From assembly GCA_963848335.1 (NCBI GenBank), contig CAWKDD010000001.1, positions 682,001 through 746,000 on the forward strand: a stretch of DNA of 64,000 bases, written 5' to 3'. Of this stretch, positions 9,292-18,168 are shown one piece after another; within the stretch, counting starts at the first letter, position 1; each line of letters opens with the position of its first letter. The notes under the pieces were generated by a model, which did not search any database, was not told where the DNA came from, and was given only the letters and a program-made list of their open reading frames with translations. The position numbers were made by a program, and so were the translations under genes. The stretch is from Chersky-840 sp963848335. Its GTDB lineage: Bacteria > Actinomycetota > Acidimicrobiia > Acidimicrobiales > UBA8190.

Positions 9292-10330
9292 CCCACGCCA
9301 TCGAGGCCCACGAGCTGAGAAAGACCTTCGGCGGGGAGGTCCGCGCCCTCGACGGCGTGAGCTTCGCCGTGGAGGAGGGCACCATCTTCGGGCTGCTCGG
9401 CCCGAACGGCGCCGGCAAGACGACCGCGGTGCGCATCCTCACCACCATCCTGTCCCCCGACAGCGGCACCGGACTGGTCCTCGGCTACGACGTGGTGCAC
9501 GCAGGCCGATCGTGTCCGGACCCTCATCGGCCTGGCCGGCCAGTACGCCGCCGTCGACGAGAACCTCACCGGACGGGAGAACCTCACCATGGTGGGCCGG
9601 CTCAACCACCTGGCCCACGACGTCGTGGCCAAGCGGGCGGTCGAGCTGCTCGAGCAGTTCGGACTGACCGATGCGTCGGACCGCCCCCTCAAGACCTACT
9701 CGGGGGGCATGCGGAGGCGTCTCGACGTCGCCGCCGCCCTGGTGGCCCGGCCCAAGGTGCTGTTCCTCGACGAGCCCACCACCGGCCTCGACCCCCACAG
9801 CCGTGTGGACGTATGGGGAATGATCGACCGGCTCGTGGGAGAGGGCACCAGCGTGCTGCTCACCACGCAGTACCTCGAGGAGGCCGACACCCTGGCCCGC
9901 GACATCGCCGTCGTCGACCACGGACGGGTGATCGCCGAGGGGACCCCCGCGCAGCTCAAGGCGGACCTCGGCGCCACCGTGCTCGACGTGGGCCTGGCCG
10001 ACGCGGCAGCTGGCGGGACAGGCGGCACAGATCCTGGGATCGGTGGGCCCCAAGAGCCCGACCGTGGTGGGCAACATCGTCGAGCTGCCCGTGGACGACG
10101 GGCCCCGCGTGGCCATGGAGGTACTGCGCCTGCTCGACCAGCACGCGCTCGTGCCCACCACGTTCCGGATCCGCGAGCCCAGCCTCGACGACGTGTTCAT
10201 GGCCCTCACCGGCAAGCGGGCCGAGGCCGACGACGACGACGAGGCGACGACCACACCGACCGACGGCAAGCGCCGCCGGCGACGGGCTCCGGCAGCCGCC
10301 GGCGCGAGCACAGACGGAGGCGCACGATGA
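9288..10330 (+). pseudogene. Drr-type ABC exporter ATP-binding protein, frameshifted as sequenced
   Basis: ATPase of an antibiotic/lipid exporter of the daunorubicin-resistance type. Frame 1 gives ELRKTFGGEVRALDGVSF and Walker A GPNGAGKTT, then AVRILTTILSPDSG. An extra G near 9504 shifts into the frame carrying LIGLAGQYAAVDENLTGRENL, the family signature YSGGMRRRLD, Walker B VLFLDEPTTGLDP and TTQYLEEAD. A second extra G near 10006 shifts to the C-terminal domain, with PSLDDVFMALTGK, typical of DrrA proteins. Removing both bases restores about 346 residues. The stop overlaps the start of the permease gene (ATGA). Exporter substrate unknown. Confidence 0.85.
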
Positions 10331-11187
10331 CCACCACGACGGCCACCATCCCCTACGAAGCCGGGCTCGCTCCCGCCGGTGAGCCGGTCGTGCCCCATGG
10401 CGCGGCGCGCCTCAAATGGGCCGTCGCCGACACGGTGACGATCACCAAGCGGAATCTGATCGCCCTGACGCGCACCCCCGAGGCGCTGTTCTTCTCGACG
10501 CTGCAACCCATCATGTTCGTGCTGTTGTTCCGCTACGTCTTCGGGGGTGCCATCCATCCACCCCTGGGCCTCACCTACATCGACTTTCTCATGGCCGGGA
10601 TCTTCATCCAGAGCGTGGGGTTCGGAGGCATCGGCACCGCCGTGGGCCTGTCCGAGGACCTGCAGAAGGGGCTCATCGAGCGGTTCCGGGCGTTGCCCAT
10701 GGCCCGCTCCGCGGTGCTGGCGGGCCGGACCACCGCCGATCTCGTGCGCAACGTCTTCGTGCTGCTGCTCATGACCGGCGTGGGCGCGCTGGTGGGGTTC
10801 GACTTCCCCAACGGCGCTCCCGGGTTCATCGCGGCGTGCGCTCTCGTCCTGTTCTTCGCCTACGCACTGCTGTGGGGATTCGCCGTCATCGGTCTCGCCG
10901 CGTCCAACAGCGAGACGGCCCAGGTCATGGCCTTCCCGATCCTGTTCCCCCTGATCTTCGCTTCGCCCGCCTTCGTGCCCCTTACGTCCATGCCCGGCTG
11001 GCTCCGGTGGTTCGCCACCAACCAGCCCATCGGCGCGGTGATCAACGCCCAGCGCGCCCTCATGCTCGGCGGGCGCTACGTGCCGGGGAGCGTCACGGGA
11101 CACGTCCTGGTGGCGTTGGCGTGGTGCGTCGGGTTGCTCCTCGTCTTCGCACCGCTGGCGGTGTGGCGCTACCGCCGCATCAGCTGA
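10327..11187 (+). CDS. Drr-type ABC transporter permease (ABC-2 family)
   Basis: Membrane partner of the ATPase just upstream. The ABC-2 fold is visible: a cytoplasmic N-terminus ending TVTITKRNLIALTRTPEALFF, about six transmembrane helices (QPIMFVLLFRYVFGG; FLMAGIFIQSVGFGG; NVFVLLLMTGVGALVGF; ALVLFFAYALLWGFAVIGLAA; MAFPILFPLIFASPAFV; VLVALAWCVGLLLVFAPLAV) and the conserved region MPGWLRWFATNQPI. Its 286 residues match the family. It is translationally coupled to the ATPase (ATGA) and controlled with PadR. Its 3' end overlaps the convergent minus-strand gene by 19 bases. Confidence 0.92.
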   Translation: MTTTTATIPYEAGLAPAGEPVVPHGAARLKWAVADTVTITKRNLIALTRTPEALFFSTLQPIMFVLLFRYVFGGAIHPPLGLTYIDFLMAGIFIQSVGFGGIGTAVGLSEDLQKGLIERFRALPMARSAVLAGRTTADLVRNVFVLLLMTGVGALVGFDFPNGAPGFIAACALVLFFAYALLWGFAVIGLAASNSETAQVMAFPILFPLIFASPAFVPLTSMPGWLRWFATNQPIGAVINAQRALMLGGRYVPGSVTGHVLVALAWCVGLLLVFAPLAVWRYRRIS

Positions 11188-12422
11188 GCCGAGGTGAGCA
11201 CCGGGGGGCCGGTGGTGGGGGTCGTGCCGTTGCCCGCGCCCAGCGAGGCGTAGCTCACCGCACCTGGAGGGGCGCTCACGGTGACGGCTTCGCCCCACCG
11301 GCTGAAGGTGATCACCAACGTGCTCTTGGCGCTCTGTCCGTCGGCCGTGATCGTGCCGCTCTCGGTGTACTGCACCGGGAGATGGGGATGTGACGCCGTG
11401 ACGTAGAGCGTCGCCGTGCCCTTGGCCTTTTGGGTCTGGCCGCCCACGATCTGGTTGACCATGGGACCGGTGATCGCCACCACGCGGTACCCCGCTTTGG
11501 TCGAGGTGCCCGCTTCCCGGTGCGGGGCGAAGGCGATGTTGGAATACAGCGCGGACCGGGTCTTCACCGCCACGTACACGGACTGGTAGGGAACGTCGCC
11601 CGGAGCGAGCGAGATCCACTGCCCGGCGTGGGCCGAGGCGATCGCCACGGGCAGGCCGAGTTGCTCCACCATCTGCCGTTCGTCGCCCTTGAAGTAACAG
11701 GCGGAGCCCGACACCAGGACCGTGAAGGTGTCGGAGCCGATGGTGATGGCCTGTGTGCCCGACGAGGATCCGGCGTCTCCGACGGTGGTCTGGGTCATGC
11801 CCCCGGAGATGAATCTCGACACGTAGTGGAACGAGCCCGCGTCGATCATGGCCTTCAACGCCAGGTTGGTGAGGTGCTTGGCTGCGGAGGAAGTGGTGTT
11901 CGGCCCCGGACCCGACGTGACGATCAGGCTGACCCCCACGCCCACGAGGATGACGACGGCCAGGCCCACCGACACGGCGATACGGCGCATGCGGCGGGGG
12001 TGCGATCCTCGGGAGCTCGAGGTGTCGCCCGATGCGGGCGCGCCGGGGGCGGGGGCCGGGGACGGGGCCGGGGGCGGGGGCGGAGAGCCCGCTCCGGTCG
12101 GGTCAGGGGGCGGTGACGGGTATCCGGGGCCTGGGGGGTACCCGGCAGGCGGTGGGTAGGCAGGCGGTGGGTAGCCCGGCGCAGGCGGCGGGTAGGCCGG
12201 CGCAGGCGGCGGGTACCCCGGAGGTGGGTAGGCCGGGGGTGCGTATCCCGGAGGTGGGTAGGCCGGGGGTGCGTATCTCGGAGGTGGGTAGGCCGGGGGA
12301 GGCGGCGGGTACCCCGGGGTGGGCGGAGCACCCGGTGGGGGCGCAGCGGGCCCCGGCGGAGGGGCAGGTTGGGCTTCGGGCGGAGTGTCGTCCCCGGGAG
12401 CTGTGTCGGCGTCGTCGGGCAC
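11169..12422 (-). CDS. Proline-rich single-pass membrane protein with extracytoplasmic domain
   Basis: No function is recognised. Residues 1-130 are a cytoplasmic Pro-rich tail made of repeated (A/G)YPPP units. A single helix (AVSVGLAVVILVGVGVSLIV) follows near residue 150, then an extracytoplasmic domain of about 230 residues with SFHYVSRF, VGDAGSSSGTQAITIG, GQWISLAPGD and ITFSRWGEAVTVSAPPGA. The gene at 18896-19675 encodes a paralogue sharing these blocks. The layout (disordered Pro-rich tail, one helix, sensor-like outer domain) fits an envelope or anti-sigma-like role, but that is speculation. It converges on the exporter permease. Confidence 0.8.
   Translation of the reverse strand: MPDDADTAPGDDTPPEAQPAPPPGPAAPPPGAPPTPGYPPPPPAYPPPRYAPPAYPPPGYAPPAYPPPGYPPPAPAYPPPAPGYPPPAYPPPAGYPPGPGYPSPPPDPTGAGSPPPPPAPSPAPAPGAPASGDTSSSRGSHPRRMRRIAVSVGLAVVILVGVGVSLIVTSGPGPNTTSSAAKHLTNLALKAMIDAGSFHYVSRFISGGMTQTTVGDAGSSSGTQAITIGSDTFTVLVSGSACYFKGDERQMVEQLGLPVAIASAHAGQWISLAPGDVPYQSVYVAVKTRSALYSNIAFAPHREAGTSTKAGYRVVAITGPMVNQIVGGQTQKAKGTATLYVTASHPHLPVQYTESGTITADGQSAKSTLVITFSRWGEAVTVSAPPGAVSYASLGAGNGTTPTTGPPVLTSAQLMRR
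12149..12311 (-). repeat. Degenerate tandem repeats encoding YPPP(G/A)YAPPA units
   Basis: Within the Pro-rich tail, 24-30-bp units built around GGAGGTGGGTAGGCCGG recur at least six times with few changes. Such arrays vary in copy number by slippage. The encoded segment is a disordered cytoplasmic tail. Confidence 0.7.
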
Positions 12423-12464
12423 GCGGTCACACTACGCCGCGCCCGCCCGGACCCTGCGGCGCGG

Positions 12465-13295
12465 TCAGGCGAACGGTGCTCGAGCTACCACGAGACGTGA
12501 GGAGGCCTGCACCCGGAGCACGCCGTCGTGCTCAAATGGTCGCAACAGCTCTGTCACCCGCGACAGGAATTGAATGCGGGCCTCTTGTGTGCAGTGGCGC
12601 CATGCCGAGGAGAGGGGCGGGAGCGAGGGGTACACCCCGACCCACTGTGCCACCCGGGGCAGGGCGGCCAGCATGCGGACCGTCCGGCACGACACGTCCA
12701 CGAACCCCGAGCTGCGCACGAGCTCGCGCAGATCGTCGATGCGGTGGAACGCGAACGCGTCCAGGAGTACTTCGATGACGCCGGACTGGTCGAGCCCGGA
12801 CTTGACGATGGCGTCGAGCTCGGCAGCGAAGGCGGGGTTCTCCTCGATGGGTCCCCATGTCGTAACGCCCAGCCGGCCGCCGGGGGCGAGGACTCGCCGC
12901 ATCTCCCGGAGGACGGCACCGGGCTCGCCGAAGCGGTGCAGGGCGTGTTGGCACGCCACCACGTCGAAGCTCTCGTCGTCGAAGGGCAGGCTCCCCTCCT
13001 CCCACGTCCGCCACTCCACGATGCTCGTGACATCGATGCGCCGGGCGGTCTCGACGGCGGCGTGCGACGGGTCGATGCCGATGACCGTTCCGGCCGGTCC
13101 GACGACGTGCGCTGCCATGCGGGCGAAGATGCCCGTGCCACAAGCGACGTCGAGCACGCGCGCGCCGCGCACGACGACGACGGAGTCCAGAGTGCGCTCC
13201 GCGAATCGACGGCCGAACACCGGATCGAGGTGCTGCGCGTAGGCGGACGTCGACAATTCATCGTCATGGGTGACCGGACGTTGCACAGTCTGCAT
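12465..13295 (-). CDS. Class I SAM-dependent methyltransferase (Methyltransf_11 type)
   Basis: The Rossmann methyltransferase motifs are clear: motif I VLDVACGTGIFARMA, a following GIDPSHAAVETAR with the acidic ribose-binding residue, FDVVACQHALHRFGEP, and LREMRRVLAPGGRLGVTTWGP. This resembles UbiE/menaquinone-type and small-molecule methyltransferases. The open frame extends to 13445, but the extra 50 residues are Ser/Pro-rich and unlike the family, so I start at the internal ATG 13295 (MQTVQRPVTHDDELS). No strong ribosome site distinguishes the options. The substrate is unknown. The next gene downstream on the opposite side also begins with a methyltransferase domain. Confidence 0.8.
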   Translation of the reverse strand: MQTVQRPVTHDDELSTSAYAQHLDPVFGRRFAERTLDSVVVVRGARVLDVACGTGIFARMAAHVVGPAGTVIGIDPSHAAVETARRIDVTSIVEWRTWEEGSLPFDDESFDVVACQHALHRFGEPGAVLREMRRVLAPGGRLGVTTWGPIEENPAFAAELDAIVKSGLDQSGVIEVLLDAFAFHRIDDLRELVRSSGFVDVSCRTVRMLAALPRVAQWVGVYPSLPPLSSAWRHCTQEARIQFLSRVTELLRPFEHDGVLRVQASSRLVVARAPFA

Positions 13296-13471
13296 CGACA
13301 CCGCGCCGGAGGACGACGAAGAGTGTCTGGTCTCGCTCGGGCGCGGCGGCACTGAGGGCATGTTGCTGGGCGCATTCCCCTCGGCCCCGCCGGCGTACGC
13401 GTCGCGGCCGGTCACCACGAGGCACGAGGCTACCGGACATGTCATGGAACGTCGCGGACCGTCATCGGTGA

Positions 13472-14539
13472 TCAGGGCCCGTCGGCCAGCGCACGCGCGG
13501 CGCGGAAGTGGGCGGCGAGCTCATCGAGGCGCGCGTGCGCGTTGGCTCCGCTCGTCGAGGGCATGACGTACGCGGGGCGACCGCCGATGGGTTGCGCCTG
13601 GAGACCCGCTCGTGCCTTCGGGTCGACGGCGTCGCGCCATCCCGTGAGCCCGACGAAGCACACCGCGCCCGGCTCGAGCCACCGCACCAGTCGTTCGACG
13701 CGCGCCATGCCGGTCCGGTACTCGGCCCGGGACAGCTCCGACGCCTTGGTGGTGGCGCGTTTGACGATGTCGGTCATGCCCATGCCGTGCGCGTGCAGGG
13801 CATGGGCGGGGTCGCGGTCGCGCGTGGCCAGTCCCGCGGCCCGCGCCGCGGGCCAGAAACGGTTTCCGGGCCGGGCATATCCCGCCCCGGCGTCCGCCGA
13901 GTACAGGCTGGGGTTCAGGCCGACCACCAACAGGCGCATTCCGGGGCCGACGACATCGGACAGGCTGCGGGCCCGCACCGCCGAGGCGCGCACTAAGTCG
14001 TCTTCGACCGCCACGGTCCCCACCTCGAAGCCAGCGCCGGCCAGGACGTCGGAGAGCCCCTGGCGTGTCCACGACGCGAAGAAGCGGCCGCCGATGCGAT
14101 CGGCCGGCAGCGCGTCTCCTTCGTAGTCACCCGCCAGGACCTGCACCTCGACCGGGGCGCCGACCACGAGGGCGCGGTGCAGATCGGCGAGCGCCCCCGG
14201 GAGCCGCACGCTCGGAACGTGGAGGTAGCTCATGTGCGCCCAGGCGCCGTGCAGGGTCCCGGAGCGAAACGGCAGCGCCTCGAGGTCCCCCTGCACTAGA
14301 AGGGACCCCGGCATCGCCTGACGGCAGCGCTCCAGCATGGCCCGGGCCGCGTCGATGCCGACGACGGGGGTGCCGAGGTCACCTGTGTAGCGCCCGGTCC
14401 CGCAGCCCAGGTCGACGCGCCAGGCCCCTGAGGCGACGCTGCGAGCGAAGGCGCGTGCCTCGGCGCGCTGCACCGGCGGGTGGTGCTGGGCCCACTCGAG
14501 GCCGTGCTCCTCGTAGATGTCGACGGTGGCCCGGTCCAT
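13472..14539 (-). CDS. Fusion: SAM-dependent methyltransferase + mismatch-specific (Mug-type) uracil/thymine DNA glycosylase
   Basis: Residues 1-190 form a class I methyltransferase: WRVDLGCGTGRYTGDLG (motif I), VVGIDAARAMLERCR, then a helix-rich tail. From about residue 200 a complete Mug-type glycosylase begins: LLVVGLNPSLYSADAGAGYARPGNRFWPAARAAGL, the G(I/L)NP motif with NRFWP that binds and flips the base, then GMGMTDIVKRATTKASEL and a C-terminal MPSTSGANA. The reading frame is continuous and both halves are of normal length. A Mug domain excises U or T from G:U/G:T mismatches; the methylated substrate is unknown. Linking the two in one chain suggests a nucleic-acid related methyl transfer (inference). 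Confidence 0.85.
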   Translation of the reverse strand: MDRATVDIYEEHGLEWAQHHPPVQRAEARAFARSVASGAWRVDLGCGTGRYTGDLGTPVVGIDAARAMLERCRQAMPGSLLVQGDLEALPFRSGTLHGAWAHMSYLHVPSVRLPGALADLHRALVVGAPVEVQVLAGDYEGDALPADRIGGRFFASWTRQGLSDVLAGAGFEVGTVAVEDDLVRASAVRARSLSDVVGPGMRLLVVGLNPSLYSADAGAGYARPGNRFWPAARAAGLATRDRDPAHALHAHGMGMTDIVKRATTKASELSRAEYRTGMARVERLVRWLEPGAVCFVGLTGWRDAVDPKARAGLQAQPIGGRPAYVMPSTSGANAHARLDELAAHFRAARALADGP

Positions 14540-14708
14540 GGCGTCTCATTGTCCCGCACCCGAGCGCTGGGGTTCGAAGGCCAGGCCGCCGAGCACCGGC
14601 GCGGCCCTCTCCGCGGGGGCCGCCATGACGCCGCCTCGAGGTCTTCAACGCCCGGGCACCCCGGCGGGCCCACTGGATCTGCTCACCGCGGCTGTCGGTG
14701 TTGCTTAT

Positions 14709-15677
14709 CTATTCGGCCGATCCGACCGGTGATCCGTCGACGATCTGGTCCAGGTACTCCGACAATCCGTAGCCGACACGCCCGTCGTCGAGGGTCCATC
14801 GGGTGAGCCCTTCGGAGATGCGCGTCACCAGCTCGTTGCCGTCGGGGTCGCGACGGCGGTTCCGCAACGGGATCAGCCCGAGCACCGACCCGCGCACCAC
14901 CCACGTCCGGTCTTCGGTGACGAGCTCGGCTTCGAGGCTCCGGTGGTAGCGGGCATCGCCCTCCCAGGTGGTGCGAATGCGGAAGTCGTGGCACAGCGCC
15001 AGGGTGTCGCCGTCCCACACGAAGCCGCCCCGGGTGCCCAGGCCGTCGCGGCGGGCGATGCGCGAACCCATGAAGCCGAAGTCCCCGCCGACATTGCCGG
15101 TGAGCCAGCGGTAGTACCAGGGCGCCTGCCAGTAGCGGGGGCCCCAGCTGTGGTCACGCAGGCCGTAGCCGTGCAGATCCCAGTGGTCGTCGCCGACCTG
15201 GACCGTGCCCGAGGCTTCGACCAGCTGCTCGTAATGGCCCCGGGCGAACTCCTCGCCGGGACGCTCGCTGGGCTCGTCGGGCTCTCCTCCGAACATGGCG
15301 GAGCAGCCCCGGTACACGAGCTCGACCGCGCACCGGGTGTGAGGGTTCGAGGCGAAGGCTCGACGGGGGTCGGCCATCTGCAGCGGGTCGGCCAGCACCA
15401 CCGCGGGGCCCTCGTAGGCCACCGTCAGCTCGACGAAGGGCTCCACCACCGCGAAGCGCATTCCCGCCGCGTCGAAGGCGTCGTTGTCGGTGACGTGGGG
15501 GCGGCGGAACATGAACGCCACCCGGCCGTCGGGAAGGTACAGGCACAGCGTCATCTCGCCGCTGCCCTCGTTGGCCCTGTTCCCCAGTCGGAAGAACCCG
15601 CCTAGGCGCGAGGCGGGGTCGTAGACGTTGAAGTACATGGACTCGTTGAAGTTGGGCTCGGGGCCCAACTCGTGCAT
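14709..15677 (-). CDS. DUF7064/DUF7065-like lipocalin-type protein
   Basis: A 322-residue soluble protein resembling the two-part DUF7065/DUF7064 (hydroxyneurosporene-synthase-like) family: an N-terminal beta-rich half (MYFNVYDPASRLGGFFRLGNRANEG, then VELVYRGCSAMF) and a C-terminal half with HWDLHGYGLRDHSWGPRYWQ, a conserved Asp-His-Ser-Trp-Gly, and GFVWDGDTLALCHDF. Such genes are often next to aminoglycoside-phosphotransferase-like genes, and here one lies divergently 82 bp away. The ATG at 15677 is the first start after an in-frame TAG. A role in lipid or steroid metabolism is suggested only by this context. Confidence 0.72.
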   Translation of the reverse strand: MHELGPEPNFNESMYFNVYDPASRLGGFFRLGNRANEGSGEMTLCLYLPDGRVAFMFRRPHVTDNDAFDAAGMRFAVVEPFVELTVAYEGPAVVLADPLQMADPRRAFASNPHTRCAVELVYRGCSAMFGGEPDEPSERPGEEFARGHYEQLVEASGTVQVGDDHWDLHGYGLRDHSWGPRYWQAPWYYRWLTGNVGGDFGFMGSRIARRDGLGTRGGFVWDGDTLALCHDFRIRTTWEGDARYHRSLEAELVTEDRTWVVRGSVLGLIPLRNRRRDPDGNELVTRISEGLTRWTLDDGRVGYGLSEYLDQIVDGSPVGSAE

Positions 15678-15759
15678 GTACTCGTCTTCGGGATCGAGTC
15701 GGACGCCGATGCGCCCACCCTACCGGCGCGCCGCCCCGGCGGGTCATTAGTGTCCGCGC

Positions 15760-16727
15760 ATGGACGTGACGGACCTCGCCGGGCGACTCCGCTCCGTCGT
15801 CGGTGCCGCCTTCGACGGGCCTGTGGACGTCAAGGACGTGATCCGGTTGCCCGGCGGCGCCTCCCGGGAGACCTGGAGCTTCTCGGCGAGCGGCCCCGAC
15901 GGTGCCACCCGGCGCCTGGTGCTGCGGCGCGACCCGCCCGGGGCCCCGGTCTCGGGGCTGGCCCTCGAGGCCGGCCTCCTGCAAGCCGCGGCGCGCGCCG
16001 GGGTCCCCGTGCCCCGGGTGTTGGCGGCCGGCGACGCCTCGGACGGGCTCGGGGCCGCCTTCATGATCATGGAGTTCGTCGAGGGGCAGACCATCCCGCG
16101 CCGCATCTTGCGCGACGAGGCGTTGTCCGAGGTACGCCCCCTGTTGGCCGGCCAATGCGGGCAGGTGCTGGCAGCTGTCCACCGCATCCCTCCCGTCGAG
16201 GCCCCGGGTCTCGCCGGCGGGGACGCCCTCGAGCAGCTGCGGGGCCTGCTCGACCGCCTGGGTCAGCCCCACCCCGCCTTCGAGCTCGGGCCTGCGCTGG
16301 CTGGCCGAGACGCGCCCGGCGCGCTCGGGCGAGTCGGTGGTGCACGGCGACTTCCGCAACGGCAACCTGATCGTCGGGGCCGACGGCATCCGGGCCGTCC
16401 TCGACTGGGAGCTGGCCCATCTCGGGGACCCCCTCGAGGACCTCGGTTGGCTGTGCGTCAAGGCCTGGCGATTCGGCTCGGAGCTGCCGGTCGGGGGGTT
16501 CGGCACCGTCGAGCAGCTCGTCTCGGCCTACGAGGGCGCCGGCGGGGGCCGCGTCGACGCCGGGGCTCTGCACTGGTGGCAGGTGCTGGGCACGCTTGCG
16601 GTGGGGGATCATCTGCATCGTGCAGGCGCTCACCCACACCAGCGGCGCGCTCCGGTCGGTCGAGCTCGCCGCCATCGGCCGGCGAGTGTGCGAGGTCGAG
16701 TGGGACCTGCTGGAGCTCTTGCCGTGA
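15760..16727 (+). pseudogene. Phosphotransferase family (APH/ACAD10-like kinase), frameshifted as sequenced
   Basis: Kinase-fold protein of the aminoglycoside phosphotransferase superfamily; actinobacterial members linked to DUF6285 genes act in fatty-acid or steroid-type catabolism (family knowledge). It shows VIRLPGGASRETWSF, a nucleotide-loop region ending LVLRRDPPG, the hinge FMIMEFVEGQ, catalytic VVHGDFRNGNLIV and metal-binding AVLDWELAHLGDPLEDLGW. An extra G in 16288-16290 and an extra T near 16596 split the frame; removing both restores about 321 residues ending CEVEWDLLELLP. The stop overlaps the GTG of the DUF6285 gene by four bases. Confidence 0.82.
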
Positions 16728-17183
16728 GCGGCGGCACCGGTCTGCCCGAGCCGCCCTCCCCGGCGCCTGGAGCCGGCTCCCCGGCTGCGGCGGGGGGGTG
16801 GGCCCCGCACGACATCCCGTCGGCGGCCGAGCTGCTCGACGCCGTGCGTGGAGTTCCTCGAGTCCGAGGTGCTCCCCGTCACCGAGGGGAGGGTGCGCTT
16901 CCACGTCCGGGTGGCGGCCAACGTGCTCGCGCACGGTCGGCCCGCGAGATCGCGCTCGGGCCCGAACAGGCCGCCGCGCACGCCCGGCGGCTGGAGAGCC
17001 TGGGCGTGCACAGTGACGCCGAGCTGGCCGACGCCATCCGCTCCGGCGCCCTCGACGCCCGTTGGGAGCAGGTGCGCGCCGTCGTGGGCGCCACCGTGCG
17101 CGACAAGCTGGCCGTGGCCAACCCCGGGTACCTGGGGCGACGCGGCGCAAGGCGACGCGACGACGGTCCGCCGGCGCCCGTGA
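16724..17183 (+). pseudogene. DUF6285 protein, frameshifted as sequenced
   Basis: Small protein of unknown function that accompanies APH/ACAD10-like phosphotransferases. Repaired translation reads HDIPSAAELLDAV / VEFLESEVLPVTEGRVRFHVRVAANVLA / TV / AREIALGPEQAAAHARRLESLG, ending ATVRDKLAVANPGYL, a good match to the family consensus I know. Four single-base insertions explain all the breaks: C at 16847, C at 16932, G near 16939-16940 and G near 17135-17138. The last repair brings in the TGA at 17181. Four breaks in 460 bp is far above what selection-free decay with intact residues between would give, so consensus error is likely. Confidence 0.72.
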
Positions 17184-17200
17184 CGCCGTATGGTCGCGCC

Positions 17201-18033
17201 ATGAGATTCGGCATAGACATCGCCCAGCAGCGGATGGAGTTCGGGGAGGTCGTCCGACGGGCGCGCTTCGGTGAGGCCCTCGGATTCGATGGCGCATGGG
17301 GTTTCGACCACTTCGTCCCCATGTACGGCGAAGGCCCGGGGAACTGCTTCGAGGGCATGACGACACTGGCGGCACTGGCGTCGGCCACGAGCACCATCCG
17401 TCTCGGACTGCTCGTCACCGGGGTGACCTACCGGCATCCCTCGGTCCTCGCCGCCCAGGCGGTGACCGTGGACCACGCCAGCGGGGGCCGGCTCGAGCTG
17501 GCCCTGGGGGCGGCGTGGTACGACGCCGAGCACCGCCAGCTCGGGCTCGAGTTCCCCCCACGGGGCGTCGCTTCGATCGGCTGGAGGACGAGCTCGAGAT
17601 GCTCACACGGCTGTTCACGGGCGAGGTGGTGTCCTACCGCGGGACCCAGTACAGCCTCGACAGCGCCCAGATGCGGCCGGTCCCGGTGCAGCGCCCGCAC
17701 CCGCCCATCTGGATCGGGGGATCGGGCCGCCGGCGCACCCTCCCGCTCGTGGCGAAGTGGGCCGACGTGTGGCACACCTGGGGCAGTCCCGAGCACTTGA
17801 AGGTGCTCGGGGCCGAGGTGGACCGCCTGGCCGAGGAGGCCGGGCGCGACCCGGCGTCCATCGCGCGAGCCTCGTCGCTCTCGCTCTCGGCTTCGTGGGA
17901 CGAGGTGCGGCGCGAAGCCGCGGCCATGCGCGACGCCGGGATCGGGTACCTGGTGTGCGGCTGGCCGGCCGAAGGGCGCGCCCGGGTCGAGGAGTTCGCC
18001 ACCACGGTGATGCCGGAGTTCACCACCGGCTGA
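17201..18033 (+). pseudogene. LLM class F420-dependent oxidoreductase, frameshifted as sequenced
   Basis: Luciferase-like-fold enzyme expected to use coenzyme F420 (or FMN) to reduce or oxidise a small molecule. The N-terminus MRFGIDIAQQRMEFGEVVRRARFGEALGFDGAW, LGLLVTGVTYRHPSVLA and the signature DHASGGRLELALGAAWYDAEH are typical. The frame breaks in a run of six C at 17554-17559 and resumes as RFDRLEDELEMLTRLFTGE, then RPHPPIWIGGSG and WADVWHTWGSPE. One more C would restore EFPPTGRRFDRLE; unlike most breaks here this looks like a deletion. Repaired length is about 277 residues. A copy of its last 23 codons lies at 20466-20541. Confidence 0.82.
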
Positions 18034-18101
18034 GCGAGTCGGCGAGGAACTCACAGCCGTACATCGGGGCGTCTGCTCTCGAGCCACGTCCGTCACAACT
18101 G

Positions 18102-18131
18102 TTGACGACATGTCGCTAGACGAGGTGTAGA
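18102..18131 (+). promoter_or_regulatory. Possible promoter of the DUF2510 gene
   Basis: TTGACG at 18102-18107 and TGTAGA at 18126-18131, separated by 18 bases, lie 38 bases before the ATG at 18169. The -35 is good and the -10 weak. Confidence 0.35.
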
Positions 18132-18168
18132 ACAGTACCCCACTGCGAATCCGGTACTGGGAAGGTCA

